Of a stretch of DNA of 64,000 nucleotides, positions 22,791-33,800 are shown piece by piece. The notes under the pieces are model-generated. The model was not told the origin of the DNA. It saw only the letters and a list, made by a program, of their open reading frames with translations, and did no database searches. Position 1 is the first letter of the stretch, and each line of letters opens with the position of its first letter. Source of the DNA: Perilla frutescens (lineage: Eukaryota > Streptophyta > Magnoliopsida > Lamiales > Lamiaceae); assembly GCA_026008535.1 (NCBI GenBank), contig BRKX01000015.1, positions 20,109,501 to 20,173,500 of the forward strand, written 5' to 3'. The position numbers were made by a program, and so were the translations under genes.

Positions 22791-23930
22791 TGATCCAGTC
22801 CGAGCTTCTTTGACATTTGTTGGTTCAGTTTGAGATATGAAGCATGTGAATAATGCATGCTCAGTTGAACTTCTGGTCTGGACTCTACTTCTTGGATCAC
22901 CAACTATCTTGTCAGTTGGGTGGCTTCGGAGCCATTTGGGCAAGATAGCTTTAGCTGGGTCCTCAGCTGACTCTTCTGTGGTGATGTCATCAGTCGGTCT
23001 TTCATCAGCTGATTCAGCATTTTCATCAGTTCTTCCCCCTGTTTCAGTTATGGGGTTTGTGGTCTCAGCACGATTTGTGTCTTCATTGGCCAAGTTGTTC
23101 TCAACTGGTTTTGTGCCAGTTTCATTATCTTCTTCTAGTAAAACTTCAAACCGCTCTGGAACAATGTGATCCACATAGTCCTGCGAGTTCTCAGTTTCAC
23201 TAGGTAGTACTTGAACTGATGTGTCTATTCCTTCTTTGTTCTTGTACTCATTAGCAAATTCATCAAATACCACATGACATGTTATTTCCACAACAAGAGT
23301 TCATTTATTGAACACTCTATAGGCTTGTGCATGAGGTAAGTTATACCCAAGAAATATACCCTCATCAGCTTTAGCACTAAAAGCTTTCAATTGAGTCTTG
23401 TCATTGTTGTGAATATAACATTTACAGCCAAATATTTTAAAGTATGAGATAGAAGGCTTACGACCCTTGTACAGTTCATAAGGTGTCTTGTCATGGGCTG
23501 CTACAATGGCACTTCGATTTTGAGTGTGGCAAGCTGTGTTGACTGCTTCAGCCTAGTACCCTTCAGCTATGTTGGCATCAGCTATCATTGCTCGAGCTGC
23601 TTCTTTGAGTGTTCGGTTACGCCGTTTGGCTATACCGTTTTGTTGTGGAGTTCTTGCAGCTGAGTGTTCATGAATGATTCCAAGCTGGTTGAGAAAGTTG
23701 ATCATGTGTTGATTCACAAATTCAGTTCCATTGTCGGAACGAATCCTTTGAACTGATCTTTCCTTCTCAGTTTGTAGTCTTCTGATCAGCGCCGTTAGCT
23801 TGTCATAAGTTTCATCTTTGCTCATCAAGAATTCTACCCATGTATATCTTGAGAAATCATCAACTACTACGAGAGTGAATCTTTTGCCCTTTGGAGTTTG
23901 TGGTCTAATTGGACCAAATAAATCCATATG
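22788..23930 (-). pseudogene. integrase of copia II, catalytic Glu lost
   Basis: Core at 23927-23553: MDLFGPI carries the first Asp, RSDNGTEF the second. The third catalytic position is AKRRNRTLKE where copia integrases have AERRNRT, so the Glu of the D,D(35)E triad is Lys. A stop near 23553 separates the core from the C-terminal part (23552-23291 region, then 23291-22788), an acidic Thr/Glu-rich linker ending VQTRSS before RT. It could not catalyse strand transfer. Confidence 0.9.
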
Positions 23931-23936
23931 TAGCAG

Positions 23937-24536
23937 TTAAAGACAATCAGTTGTTCCTGGTGGGTGACTCTTATTCTTGAAGGATGAATTTACCTGCTTC
24001 CCTTTTTGACATGGTCCACATACACCTGTCTTCTTGTATATTTTCTTGGGAAGCCCTTCAACTAACTCTTTCTTGGCTAGGTAGTTGATTGTTTTGAAGT
24101 TGAGGTGATTCAGTCGTCGATGCCATAGCCAGCTTGCTTCAGTTGATCCTTTTGAAAGGAAGCAAGCTTCTGAGTAGCCGGTTGACCAGTCAACAATATA
24201 CATATTGCCTCTTCTGATGCCAGTTAGCAGATTTACTCCAGTTGACTTGTCTCTTATGTTGCAGGAGTTTTTGGTGAAGTCAACTGAGTAGCCATTATCA
24301 CACAGCTGGCTGATGCTTAGTAGTTTGTGTTTCAGTCCATCTACGTGGGAGACTCCATTCACTACTACTTTTCCTTTGACTACGAACCCTTCTCCAATGG
24401 TTCGGCTTTTGGAGTTGTCTCCAAATGTGACAAGTGGACCTTTGATTTCTTCATAACCGTCGAGATCTTCTTTGTCTCCGGTCATGTTCTTGGAGCACCC
24501 GTTATCTAGATACCAAATGTCTTTGGTTTTCTTCAA
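23937..24536 (-). pseudogene. protease and GAG-pre-integrase domain of copia II
   Basis: Frame 24536-23937 has the aspartic protease signature as WYLDNGCSKNMTGD, where the usual DSG is DNG. The GAG-pre-integrase zinc region follows (WLWHRRLNHLNF, then CGPCQKGKQ). The DNG change and downstream stops make it inactive. The gag-protease junction is broken by stops near 24560. Confidence 0.88.
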
Positions 24537-24568
24537 AGATAGGATGCTATTGTCCTACAAGGAAAGGA

Positions 24569-26915
24569 TTAGCATTTAGGGACCCGTTTTATATCGGGTC
24601 CTTGTTTATTCATCAAGCGTTTTGGAATCCAAACTTGCCAAACTTTTGGCTTCTTATCATTCAGAAATCTAACTGACTTGGATCGCCTGATCTGTTTATA
24701 TTTCTTCTCAACTCTTCTATTCTGATTTGAATCAGTTGAGTGATACCTGCGTTGAGAGTTAGTTGGATAAAACAATTCAACTAAAACACTTTGGTCTTGA
24801 GACCTTTGAGTTCTGTGATCAGACCAGTGTTTTGTATGTTTCCAGTTTATTGGAGTGAACCTTTTTAGCTCATTTCTGGAATCTAGGTAATCATTATAAT
24901 GATGGTAGGGTTCAAATTGGTTTATTTGATCTCTCCTATAAGTGCTCTGATTGAACTTCTTGGTAGGATAGGCTTGAGATCCAAACTGATTTTTCTTTCT
25001 AAAGAGGGCTGATCTATCAGTTTGTCTTGGGGACAATCTTTGTTGATATGATGGTCTTTGTTGAACTGGAGGCTTAGAATGAGTAGATTAGCATGAGTGA
25101 ACTAATGATCTTGGCTGGAAGTTGGGCTTCAGTCGGCCTGGTGTTTTTGTTTGGTAAAACTGACCAGATTGTCTAGACTGAGTTTGAGGATTTTTCAATA
25201 TTCATTTTCCTTTGGTTGACTCAGCTAGCTGATCATGAGATCTAGTGAACCCTTTTAGGATTCTCTTATCACTGGGTTGGGCAACTGCTTTTCCCTTTTC
25301 TAAAGCAGTGAACTTGCTATAACCTAGCCCTGAGCTGCCAGTTCCAGTTTTTTGATGGCTTAATATTTCATCTAGAGTTCGAGATCCCTTTTTGAACTTC
25401 AGATTTATCTTTTCGTTTTCAAGGATCTCTTGCTTGAGTTTTTAGTTTTCAGCCTCTAGATCAGCATTTCTCAGTTTCAACTTCTCAAATTCTATAAGAT
25501 GAGATTCAAGATAATTTAATCTTTCATGATCAATGCTCAATTTCCTAACCTTGTTTCTCAGTTCATCATTTTCATCTTTTAATTCAACATGCAAACATGA
25601 AATTGAAGCTAATTGGTCTTCTAGCATCATAAGTTTCATATCAAGTTCATTACTAGAGACAGTTGCTTCATTTATATGATAAAAATAGGTTTGAGAATCA
25701 ACTGTACTAACCTCTTCATCATTGTCAGCCATGAGGCAGAATAGCGCTTCATCATCTGAGCTATAGCCATCAGAATCAATTCCAGAAGGATAGTCTGAAT
25801 CATCTAGCACGGTATTCTCCAGAAGGATAGTCTGAATCATCTAGCACGGCATTCTCAAGGTTTGCAATCATTGCTTTTCTTTTGAAGAAGCTTCTCATCA
25901 CCTTGGCTTTCTTGTCTTCTGGGAGTTCTGGACATTCAAACCTGTAATGTCCTTGTTTATGGCAATGAAAACATTCTCCAAGATTTCGGTTGCCACTTCT
26001 GAATAGTTCAGCTGCCCGTTCAGCTGGTTGGTAAGTTTTCTCAACTTTTGGGATTTCATCAGTTTGAGGTAGAACTGAGTGTTTATCCTGAACTCTCTTC
26101 AACTTTTCTAGCAACCTGGTAACTGATTGAATTTGATCATTGATGTCATCAGTTAGGTTCTCCTTCTTTTCTGTTGCTTCTCTTTTTCGTTCAGTTGAAG
26201 ATCCGCCTTGGTTTTCTTTGGCTGGTGAGCTCCTAGGTCGGAAGTTGTTTCTTCCTCGAGTGTCTCTAAACCTGGTCCTTTCACCGTAGAAAGCTGCGTC
26301 TTGAGCTGACAATGTCGATGCTTCCTTTTTCCGATTTAGACTGTACTCATGAGCTTTAAGAGAACCAAATAGTTCCCTTGGAGTGATACTATTTAGATTT
26401 CTTGATTCCTTCGTACCTATCACTTTCATATCCCATTCTTCAGTAAGATTATCAAATATCTTGGAATTCATCTCAGAATTGGGATAAATCCTCCCGAGGT
26501 TGTTCATCTCACTGATGATGCCTAGAAATCTAGTTTCAAGGCTTGAGATGGACTCTTCTGTCTGCATCTTGAAAGATTCATACCTGTCAACTGCCAGTTG
26601 GAGTTTATTTCCTTTTATGGCTTCGGACTCTCTGCAAAGATCTGCGAGTAGGTCCCATATTTCCTTGGCAGTTGTGCAGTTCTTTGTATCCTTCATACGA
26701 TCTTCATCTAGAGTTTGAAACAGTGCGGCTTGAGCAACGAACTCTAGATTTTTTAACTTCTTCTCTTCACTGGTGAGAAGATTAGTTGGCTTCGGGATCC
26801 TTGCCGGTTGATTGATATCAACTATGTGAGCGTCATTGTCCATCATGATGATGATTGGATCGTCTTTGATGACTTTCCACATATTTTCATGAATTGAGCA
26901 AAGATGCGCCTTCAT
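24569..26915 (-). pseudogene. gag of copia II with duplicated segment
   Basis: Block 26915-25800 has the SIRE-type capsid (FVAQAALFQTLDEDRMK, TTAKEIWDLLADLC) and a perfect CX2CX4HX4C zinc knuckle CFHCHKQGHYRFEC near residues 313-326. A 37-bp tandem duplication at 25782-25855 then shifts the frame. Block 25840-25442 continues with an acidic stretch and a long coiled coil (LEDQLASISCLHVELKDEND onward). The start of block 26915 may not be the original ATG. Block 25036-24569 is the basic linker before protease. In life it would form the particle and bind RNA. Confidence 0.88.
25782..25855. repeat. 37-bp tandem duplication within gag
   Basis: CCAGAAGGATAGTCTGAATC begins at 25782 and again at 25819, with one difference over the 37-bp unit (GGTATTCT versus GGCATTCT). 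37 is not a multiple of 3, so it shifts the gag frame. Confidence 0.92.
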
Positions 26916-27048
26916 TCTCCTGCTCTAGTTATCATAATTCTCAACTGAAAACAAAGGTAGCTTATAGTTTCCCATAGCTGAAATGTTAGCACAGATAAGT
27001 AGATCTGATTCAGTTGATCTGCAGAAACGGCTGATCCTTAGAATCAAC

Positions 27049-27061
27049 CGCTCTGATACCA
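27049..27061 (-). other. primer binding site of copia II
   Basis: Minus strand TGGTATCAGAGCG, an exact 12-base match to the plant iMet primer site, two bases from the 5' LTR. Confidence 0.88.
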
Positions 27062-27063
27062 CT

Positions 27064-27804
27064 TGTTGGTCCCGGGTGAGTCGATATCAGTTTAGAGGGG
27101 GGTGAATAAACTGATTAAAACTTTTTACTTTAAATGCAGAATAACATGGCCCTTTGACTCGCTTAATGAAACTTATCTATGCACAAACTTATTGAACAAT
27201 TAAGACAGTTTAAGTGCAGCTTGTGTAATATTGTGTGCAGTTCAAAGATATGCAATAACCAAAATAGTACAGCACACAAGCAATTTATAGAGGTTCGAAG
27301 TCTCAAACTTCTACGTCATCTCTTCCTTCCGCAGAAGGGCAACTTCACTATATAACTTGAGTTTCTTTACAAATTATACAATGAAGGATAGTTGGCTGAA
27401 CCTGGTAACTGCTCGCTACCTCAGCGGATCGACGGCTCACACTTGAAGTCCCTAACTGCTCGCTAGGAAGGTAGGTGATGTTGTCGTCTTTACAAGGTTT
27501 TAGATCTCTTTCGATCTTCAAGAGGTTAGTCTTGAACAGGGGTTATCAACTAATGTGCTCCTTCAATTGAGCTGAGTAGTTGATCGTTATGTAGCTGAAA
27601 CTGAGAAGACTGCCCTGACTGGATTGTCAATAGCTGGTTGATTATCTTGACTCTGTGAATTTCTTCTTCTCAATTGAACTCTCGCAGTTTCTAACAAACG
27701 CTGAACCTGAGTTTGAGTGGGAAGGAGAAAGAAAAGCTCTTTCTTGTATATGTGAAAGTTGTGTAGGCGAAGGATTCTTCTTGGCTCTTCTTGAGAGAGT
27801 TCAG
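27064..27804 (-). repeat. 5' LTR of copia II, truncated
   Basis: Matches 9950-10691 of the other LTR, then stops at GAGAGTTCAG. About 890 bp of this LTR are missing, including the 44-bp array, and the sequence jumps directly into pol of copia I. Confidence 0.9.
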
Positions 27805-28163
27805 CTGTCACATTGCATATCACATTGGAAACATGGTATCTCTTTGCAGTAAAAGAATGAGTGTTTGAAACAGAAAAAGCAAAACTTCAAATACTTTCAT
27901 GTATTTGAATATGCTTGCTATGTTGTGAATGGTTATGAGATGTCAATCAAAGTGTTGACCATGTTCTGTCTTAAAGCAAATGAGATTGAAATATTAAAGA
28001 ACCTGGTTCAACACTTTCGCACCAAACACATTGACATATGTCATCACTTTGTCTGGTATTTGGTGAACAATGGTATCATTCGCATTGGATATATATCATC
28101 TAAAAAGTTGAATGAAGATATCTTTATAAAGGCCCTTACTTTTTTGAGATTCTATTCTTTATA
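27805..28163 (+). pseudogene. copia I pol remnant: integrase tail plus RNase H end
   Basis: Near 27885-27945 the plus strand reads FKYFHVFEYACYVVNG, typical of the copia integrase C-terminal side. Then at about 28000-28160 it reads NLVQHFRTKHIDICHHFVWYL and IFIKALTFLRF, the end of RNase H. RT is absent between them, so an internal deletion joined the two. It ends with a TAG at 28161-28163. Confidence 0.82.
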
Positions 28164-30820
28164 GAAATCTCTTAGTTTCTATATTTTGTAATCTCTGCAT
28201 AGTCGATGTTGGATGCTGTGTAGTGTCTGCTCTGTCCAATATCTGTTTTTGTTTGTGTCTTTTCATTCCTTTTGTTTCATATACATGTTGCATTTTATTT
28301 AATCTTAGATATTTATTTTAGTTGTACTTTGATCGTGTTTAACATCCCAATGATCAGTCTTTCTTAGAAAAATGTCCATGGTATAAACGTATGATGATGA
28401 ATAGTTTGCCTTGATATAAAACTATGAGCACAAGAGTGAGGCTTAGATGTTACAGATCATGTGTTCTCTCCTGAAAATGTACGATTATCACTTAGTAACT
28501 CGGGGCACGGCATTCACGGTGATGATGCACATAAATAAAATAGTGGTAAGGTAATATATTTTCGATCAATTTCTATCTAGACACACGACGTTCAATACAA
28601 CAGTGTGTTCTGTTCAAAAAAGATGTAAGAAATTGACTCTTCTTTTATCATCGAAATTCAATGAAATTTGTGGACTGCACTTCAACAGATGTTCTCTGAG
28701 ATGTTACTCTCGAAATTAGTATGTCTGAAATTTATATCTATATTAAACTGCATGTTTGTCCTTTTATTTTATAGTTATGCATTTGTTTATTTTTCTTGTG
28801 TGTGTCTGGCCTTAAAATATATGGTGCTTTCTGGATTACTAAAGATATATATTTTAAAAAGGTGATACTTGAGCTCTAACTCTTATTGGATAAAGGGGGA
28901 GTCAGTTGATTTGTAAATGGTGATTTGATGAGCCAATGTTTAAGAAAATTCTTCCCATAAACACTCTAGAATGGCTCTTAATTTCTCTCATTTCCTGATT
29001 GGCCCTTATGTTTTCTCATCATTTTCTCTAGTGTTTCTTCTCTAAAAGCTTCACAGGGTTAAAATGGATAATCTCAAGGAGCTCTTTACCATGTTCAATG
29101 TGTTCAAAGATATGTATGAGAAGTCAGTTAAGAACTTCATCATCAACTTCAACACTGACTGTCACTTCAAATCATATCATGACTGAACATGGTGGTGCTG
29201 AAATGGATAAACCTACTATGTCTCATGCTCCAGACCTGTCTACAGAGAAGCAAGATGATGAAATGTTTTACTCAGTGACATCTCCAACAACAAGTGTTTT
29301 GAATATGAAGCAACTAAATGTTTTCCATGTGGGAAGATGCTTGTAAACCCAGAGATCCAGATCTGAAATAGAATGTTACATGTCCTGCTGAAGGAGTAAT
29401 GATGGTGGGTATCATGCATCTTATCAATATAAAAGAGGCTTCATGAAATCAATGTTGTTGTCGAGTTGGAAGAAGTTTAAAAAAGCTGATGTCCTGACTA
29501 CCACTAGAGAGAAGAAATAAAAAGAGAAAAATATCTTTTGTGAAGAAAATATGCAGTGAAAGGAACAAGCTGATATGAATATCAAAAATTTGAATGTTGC
29601 AGCTGAAGTTGTCTCTATCTAGGACACACCAGTTTCAACATCAGTAGCTGCTCAGTATTTCTTTTTAGCTTATTCTGACCATAATGATGCAATGGACAAC
29701 CAATCATTCAAATACAGGCAATACTTATTCCTCAGGTTCTCTCTATTATTTTAGAAAGGTGTTTAGCATTTTTTTTCTCATGCGACTCATGATTTGTCTT
29801 AAATTGTGTCACAATGACCAATTAAATATGAGAAATTCATTGCACTGCTAAGCCTTAAGAAATATGATATGGATGTTTATTTATGGAAAGACCTCTTTGG
29901 AAGACGGTAACTAAGTTTTGTCCTTCTAATGCTAATGTTATATTGGATATTTTTTAAAGCTTAGTGCCTGATGTTGGATTCTCGTGTGAGAATATGTATG
30001 GTGCAGTGTTTGTACATGACAAGGGAGATCGCACTATGGATCTACCATAATTTGCTACTGCACTTTCTACTTTAACCCCATCAGAGATCAATGTTCATGT
30101 TGATATTGACAACGATGTTGCCAAGTGGACCAATACCAAATTGATTCAGCTGTCTGCCTCTACTCCTTTTGTTACTATTGTTCGTATTAATGATAGAACA
30201 GATATTGAAGTCAATACTGTCCAGATGTTCCAACTGTCGATCTTCAATTTCAAATCCTACATTGAGCAATTGGAATCCATGATTCACTTCAAAAGGGAGA
30301 ATAAATTGCTGATGCAGGTTGATGTTTTAAAGAGTTGAACTCTTTATGGTTTGTAAGCGTTGAACGCTTTTAGTTTGCTGATGTGCTGGACATCATTTCT
30401 TTTTTGCTGATGTGCTAAACATCAATTTGTGAGGTGTGTATGCTGATATACATCTTTGCTTTTGATATTCATGTGATATCTATTTTTTAATCATCGGATA
30501 TGATTATTGATCTTTGATGATCTATGATTCATCTGACTTTGTGTTTAAGATGATGTGTGATTCATTTGAAACTGTATTTTGATATATGCTCGCATATGTC
30601 TGTTAAATTTTTGACATGTTAGAGTAACATGTCAGTCCATGTGTGAACATCTCAGTGTTCACATTCAGTTCTGTACAAGGGATTATACCCAGAATTGTTG
30701 TATATTATTCTACAGGTAATAACTTAAGGGGGAGCCAACCTTATGGGGGAGATTTTAATCTCCAAAGTTTTCTGTTGTGGCTCTCACTGTAAATATTGGG
30801 TTTTTTTGTGCAGAAAGGAT
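28164..30820 (+). pseudogene. copia I 3' region with decayed accessory ORF
   Basis: The 2.7 kb between RNase H and the 3' LTR holds coding scraps on the plus strand. An ATG at about 29064 starts MDNLKELFTMFNVFKDMYEK. From about 29909 to 30338 one frame with two stops reads KFCPSNANVILDIF, then VPDVGFSCENMYGAVFVHD, and ends in FKSYIEQLESMIHFKRENKL. The segment LVPDVG...YGAVFV resembles the N-terminal domain of 3' ORFs in SIRE-type elements (putative plant transposon protein). So both copias carried an accessory ORF at this place. The rest is non-coding. Confidence 0.6.
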
Positions 30821-30837
30821 AAGATTAAGGGGGAGAT
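30821..30837 (+). other. polypurine tract of copia I
   Basis: AAGATTAAGGGGGAGAT directly before the 3' LTR. Confidence 0.88.
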
Positions 30838-33800
30838 TGTTAGGAATGGTTCTACATTAGATGTTATCAACATTGTTGATAACATTGTCCTCAATGTTAT
30901 AAATGGTGTGTAAAACCATTCTGACAACATTGACCGAAACATTACATATAGTAATCTTATCCTTTCCTAGTTTTTAGGATTAATTCTCTTTGAATTAATC
31001 TGATTAATTTGTCTAACTTAATTAAATATATCCACGAGATTTGAATTTAAAATAGTGGATATAGGTGGTTAAGATAGTGGATAAACTTAATTTTGAAATG
31101 GTCAAAATTAGTTCATACTTTGAAGGAACCACTATTTTCTATCCCCACTTTGTCTAACCGCCTTGCAGGTACTGAATGTGGGAAGACTGGTATAGCTCCC
31201 TTAATATTGCAGATTGTGTGAGAGTGGTTAACTGTTAACGGTTGTAAAAGATGTAACATGAAAGTCAATGTTGCTGGTGTGTCGTTTTGCACCAAAAATA
31301 AATGTTCCGACAGCAGTCGGTATGCCCACACTGCACAGTACAGTGGCGAGCGAGATCGTCTCCCAAAGGACCGGCGAGAATTATTCTATACTTCCAATCT
31401 GCAGAAACCAACTTTAAAAGGGGGGAAATTTATGGGTATAAACTGTAGTGCACGAAAAAAATTAAATAACAAGGAATTAAAATACACACACGAGCAACGG
31501 GTTTAAACAAATAATTAGAAATATTCCGGATATCAACTACTCCACTCTGGCACAATTATACTGATCCTCGATTCAAGAATACAATTAATTATCACGTGTA
31601 AATCAGTTGCAGATGCCGAAGACACTTACTGACACATCCCTATTTCTCCGTATTTTCTCGAATGGCAGGAAGACACTTCACCACACATTTTCTCTAATCA
31701 ACTAACAACCCAAAAGAGACACTCTTATAGATTTAATTAGCCGATTGCTTTATGCTCGAGAGAAACCCGATTCTAATCTAGCGAACTCTGACACAGGATC
31801 ACCGAACCAGATTATTATCCCCACGGTATTAGCTACTGATTTTACCACTAATTAATCCTAAACCAGGATTACATATGGCCGAATTAATTGGCTAGTGATT
31901 AATTCCTATACTCCGAATATTCGCGACTACTCGGTTTAATCGAAACAATCACGACTCGACTTACGGAGGATAATAAATACATATGCATGAATTAATCGAG
32001 AAAAAAATGTTTAGATCTCACAGATTTAATTAGCCAGAGCTTCGTGAGTTGATCCCGGAATGGAGAAAGTCTAGCTCGAATTCATAATTAAATTCGAACA
32101 CCAAAATATCGTGTAGCAGAATACCATAGAAAAGTGAAGAAGATGAATAAAATCTGCAGCAGCGTCTCTCGCTGCTGTTGCTGCGTTTCTGAGATGGAAT
32201 ATCTCTTCTAGTCAAAATAAATCCTAATATATCAAAAGCTATCCCTAAAATTAAGCATCCAACAAGGAAATAAATCTTCTATATCTAGACTAGGAAGTTT
32301 CCAAGGATAGGACTCCTTTTAGGCTATGAAGATCATAAATCCGCGTCTAGAACTTGGGCTGGATCAGATTTTCGCACAAAACAGGCCCAAGTCGCGCACA
32401 GCTTCAGTTCTGGAATTTTCTCAGCCCATGCCTCTGGCGGTATGCCCATACCGACTGTATTGCGAGCTGCTTGCTTGCATTCTTCAAAAGATGGAGCATT
32501 TCTTCACTTCATTCCTTCCACCTGCACATCTCCTAAAAACACATCAAATCTTTCCAAAACATGCAGTGAACGAGTGGTTAAGGCATGAAATAGCATAAAT
32601 GATAACAAGTAGAATAAGCCCGATCAGTTGCATCTAATGTTGTTCCATCTTTTCCGTAACATTAGTCTGTTCCAGGCTGATAATCTTTTCATTTCATAAT
32701 TTTTAGAATCAATTTATTTTAAATTGATTTGATTATTTTGTGATTTTTATCACTGATTACTTCCATGATTTTATGGATAATTTAGTGGGTGAAAGCATGT
32801 TTAAATCATGGATTAATACTAACTTTGAATCAGTCAAAGTTAATTCCTATTTTTCACGAACCATGATGTTCTCTCTGTCTTTGAATAACTATCACAGGTA
32901 CTGGAGCAGTTATCCGAAGTTGAAGAGAGTTTGACAAAAGGAGATGATCTGAAGAGCTGTTACTTTTGGACCATTACTGTTGAGAATGGTGTGTTCCAAA
33001 TGATGTTATCACTTTGATTGATAACATCGAAGTTAATGTTATATCGAATGTGTTCCGTCATTCTCGTGACATCGAGTATAACTCTCTAGAAGTTAATCTT
33101 ATTCCTCTTCTATATTTTCGGATTAATTAGTTATAATTGATCTGATGTATTATTGAATCTTATCTCTTTATTATTTCCATGTGTCTGGTTGATTTATTCT
33201 GAAGGGATAAAGAGATAAGCTTCAAACTTTTAGGGTTTTGACTTTGTCAAAACAGTTCCTAATTTTAAGGAACATTTATCCACTACCTTTAGGTTCTAAC
33301 ATGTGTCTACAGGTTGAAGACTTTGTGGGCAGTTATAAGAGTAGTGGTGAGTGGATTCCATGATGTGAAGACGTGTTACATCGAATGTTGCACGTAACAT
33401 CGACTTCAACATCAATCTGTGGACCTAAAATCTAATCTTGTTATTTCATATTTTTTAGGATTAATTTATTTTAAGTTAATCTGATTCTTTTGTGATTTTT
33501 GTCACAGTTTATTTTCCACATATTTAGGGATTTATTGGTTAAATAATTCTAGATTAAATCATGGATGATGTTTGAGTTTGACTTGTTCAAAATCTATTCC
33601 GGATTTATAGGGACGTGATGTTCCCACTCTCTCTTGGACACTACCCGTTGCAGGTGAATGTGGGTCACTGGAGTAACTACCACTATTATACGATGTTAAA
33701 GAACGTGTGCTCCGCAATGCAGAAAGTAGTTATTCAAGTCCACTACATCAATGGGAAGTGGAAGGCGGTTGATTCAAGTCCACACCTCTTGAGATCGTGG

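Larger units (their letters stand above)
9950..27804 (-). mobile_element. SIRE/Maximus-like copia retrotransposon II (inner, very large)
   Basis: Minus-strand order from right to left: truncated 5' LTR (27804-27064), PBS (27061-27049), gag, protease, integrase, RT, RNase H (to 21252), three accessory ORFs (18900-12140), polypurine tract, 3' LTR (11577-9950). It lies inside the gag-pol of copia I. With the 1.57-kb solo LTR subtracted it is still over 16 kb, large even for SIRE elements. The right LTR stops abruptly at 27804, so the second target duplication is lost; the left flank is GAATG (9945-9949). All ORFs carry stops or frameshifts. The first ~175 bp of the two LTRs differ at about seven positions by eye, so the insertion is not recent. 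Confidence 0.93.
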
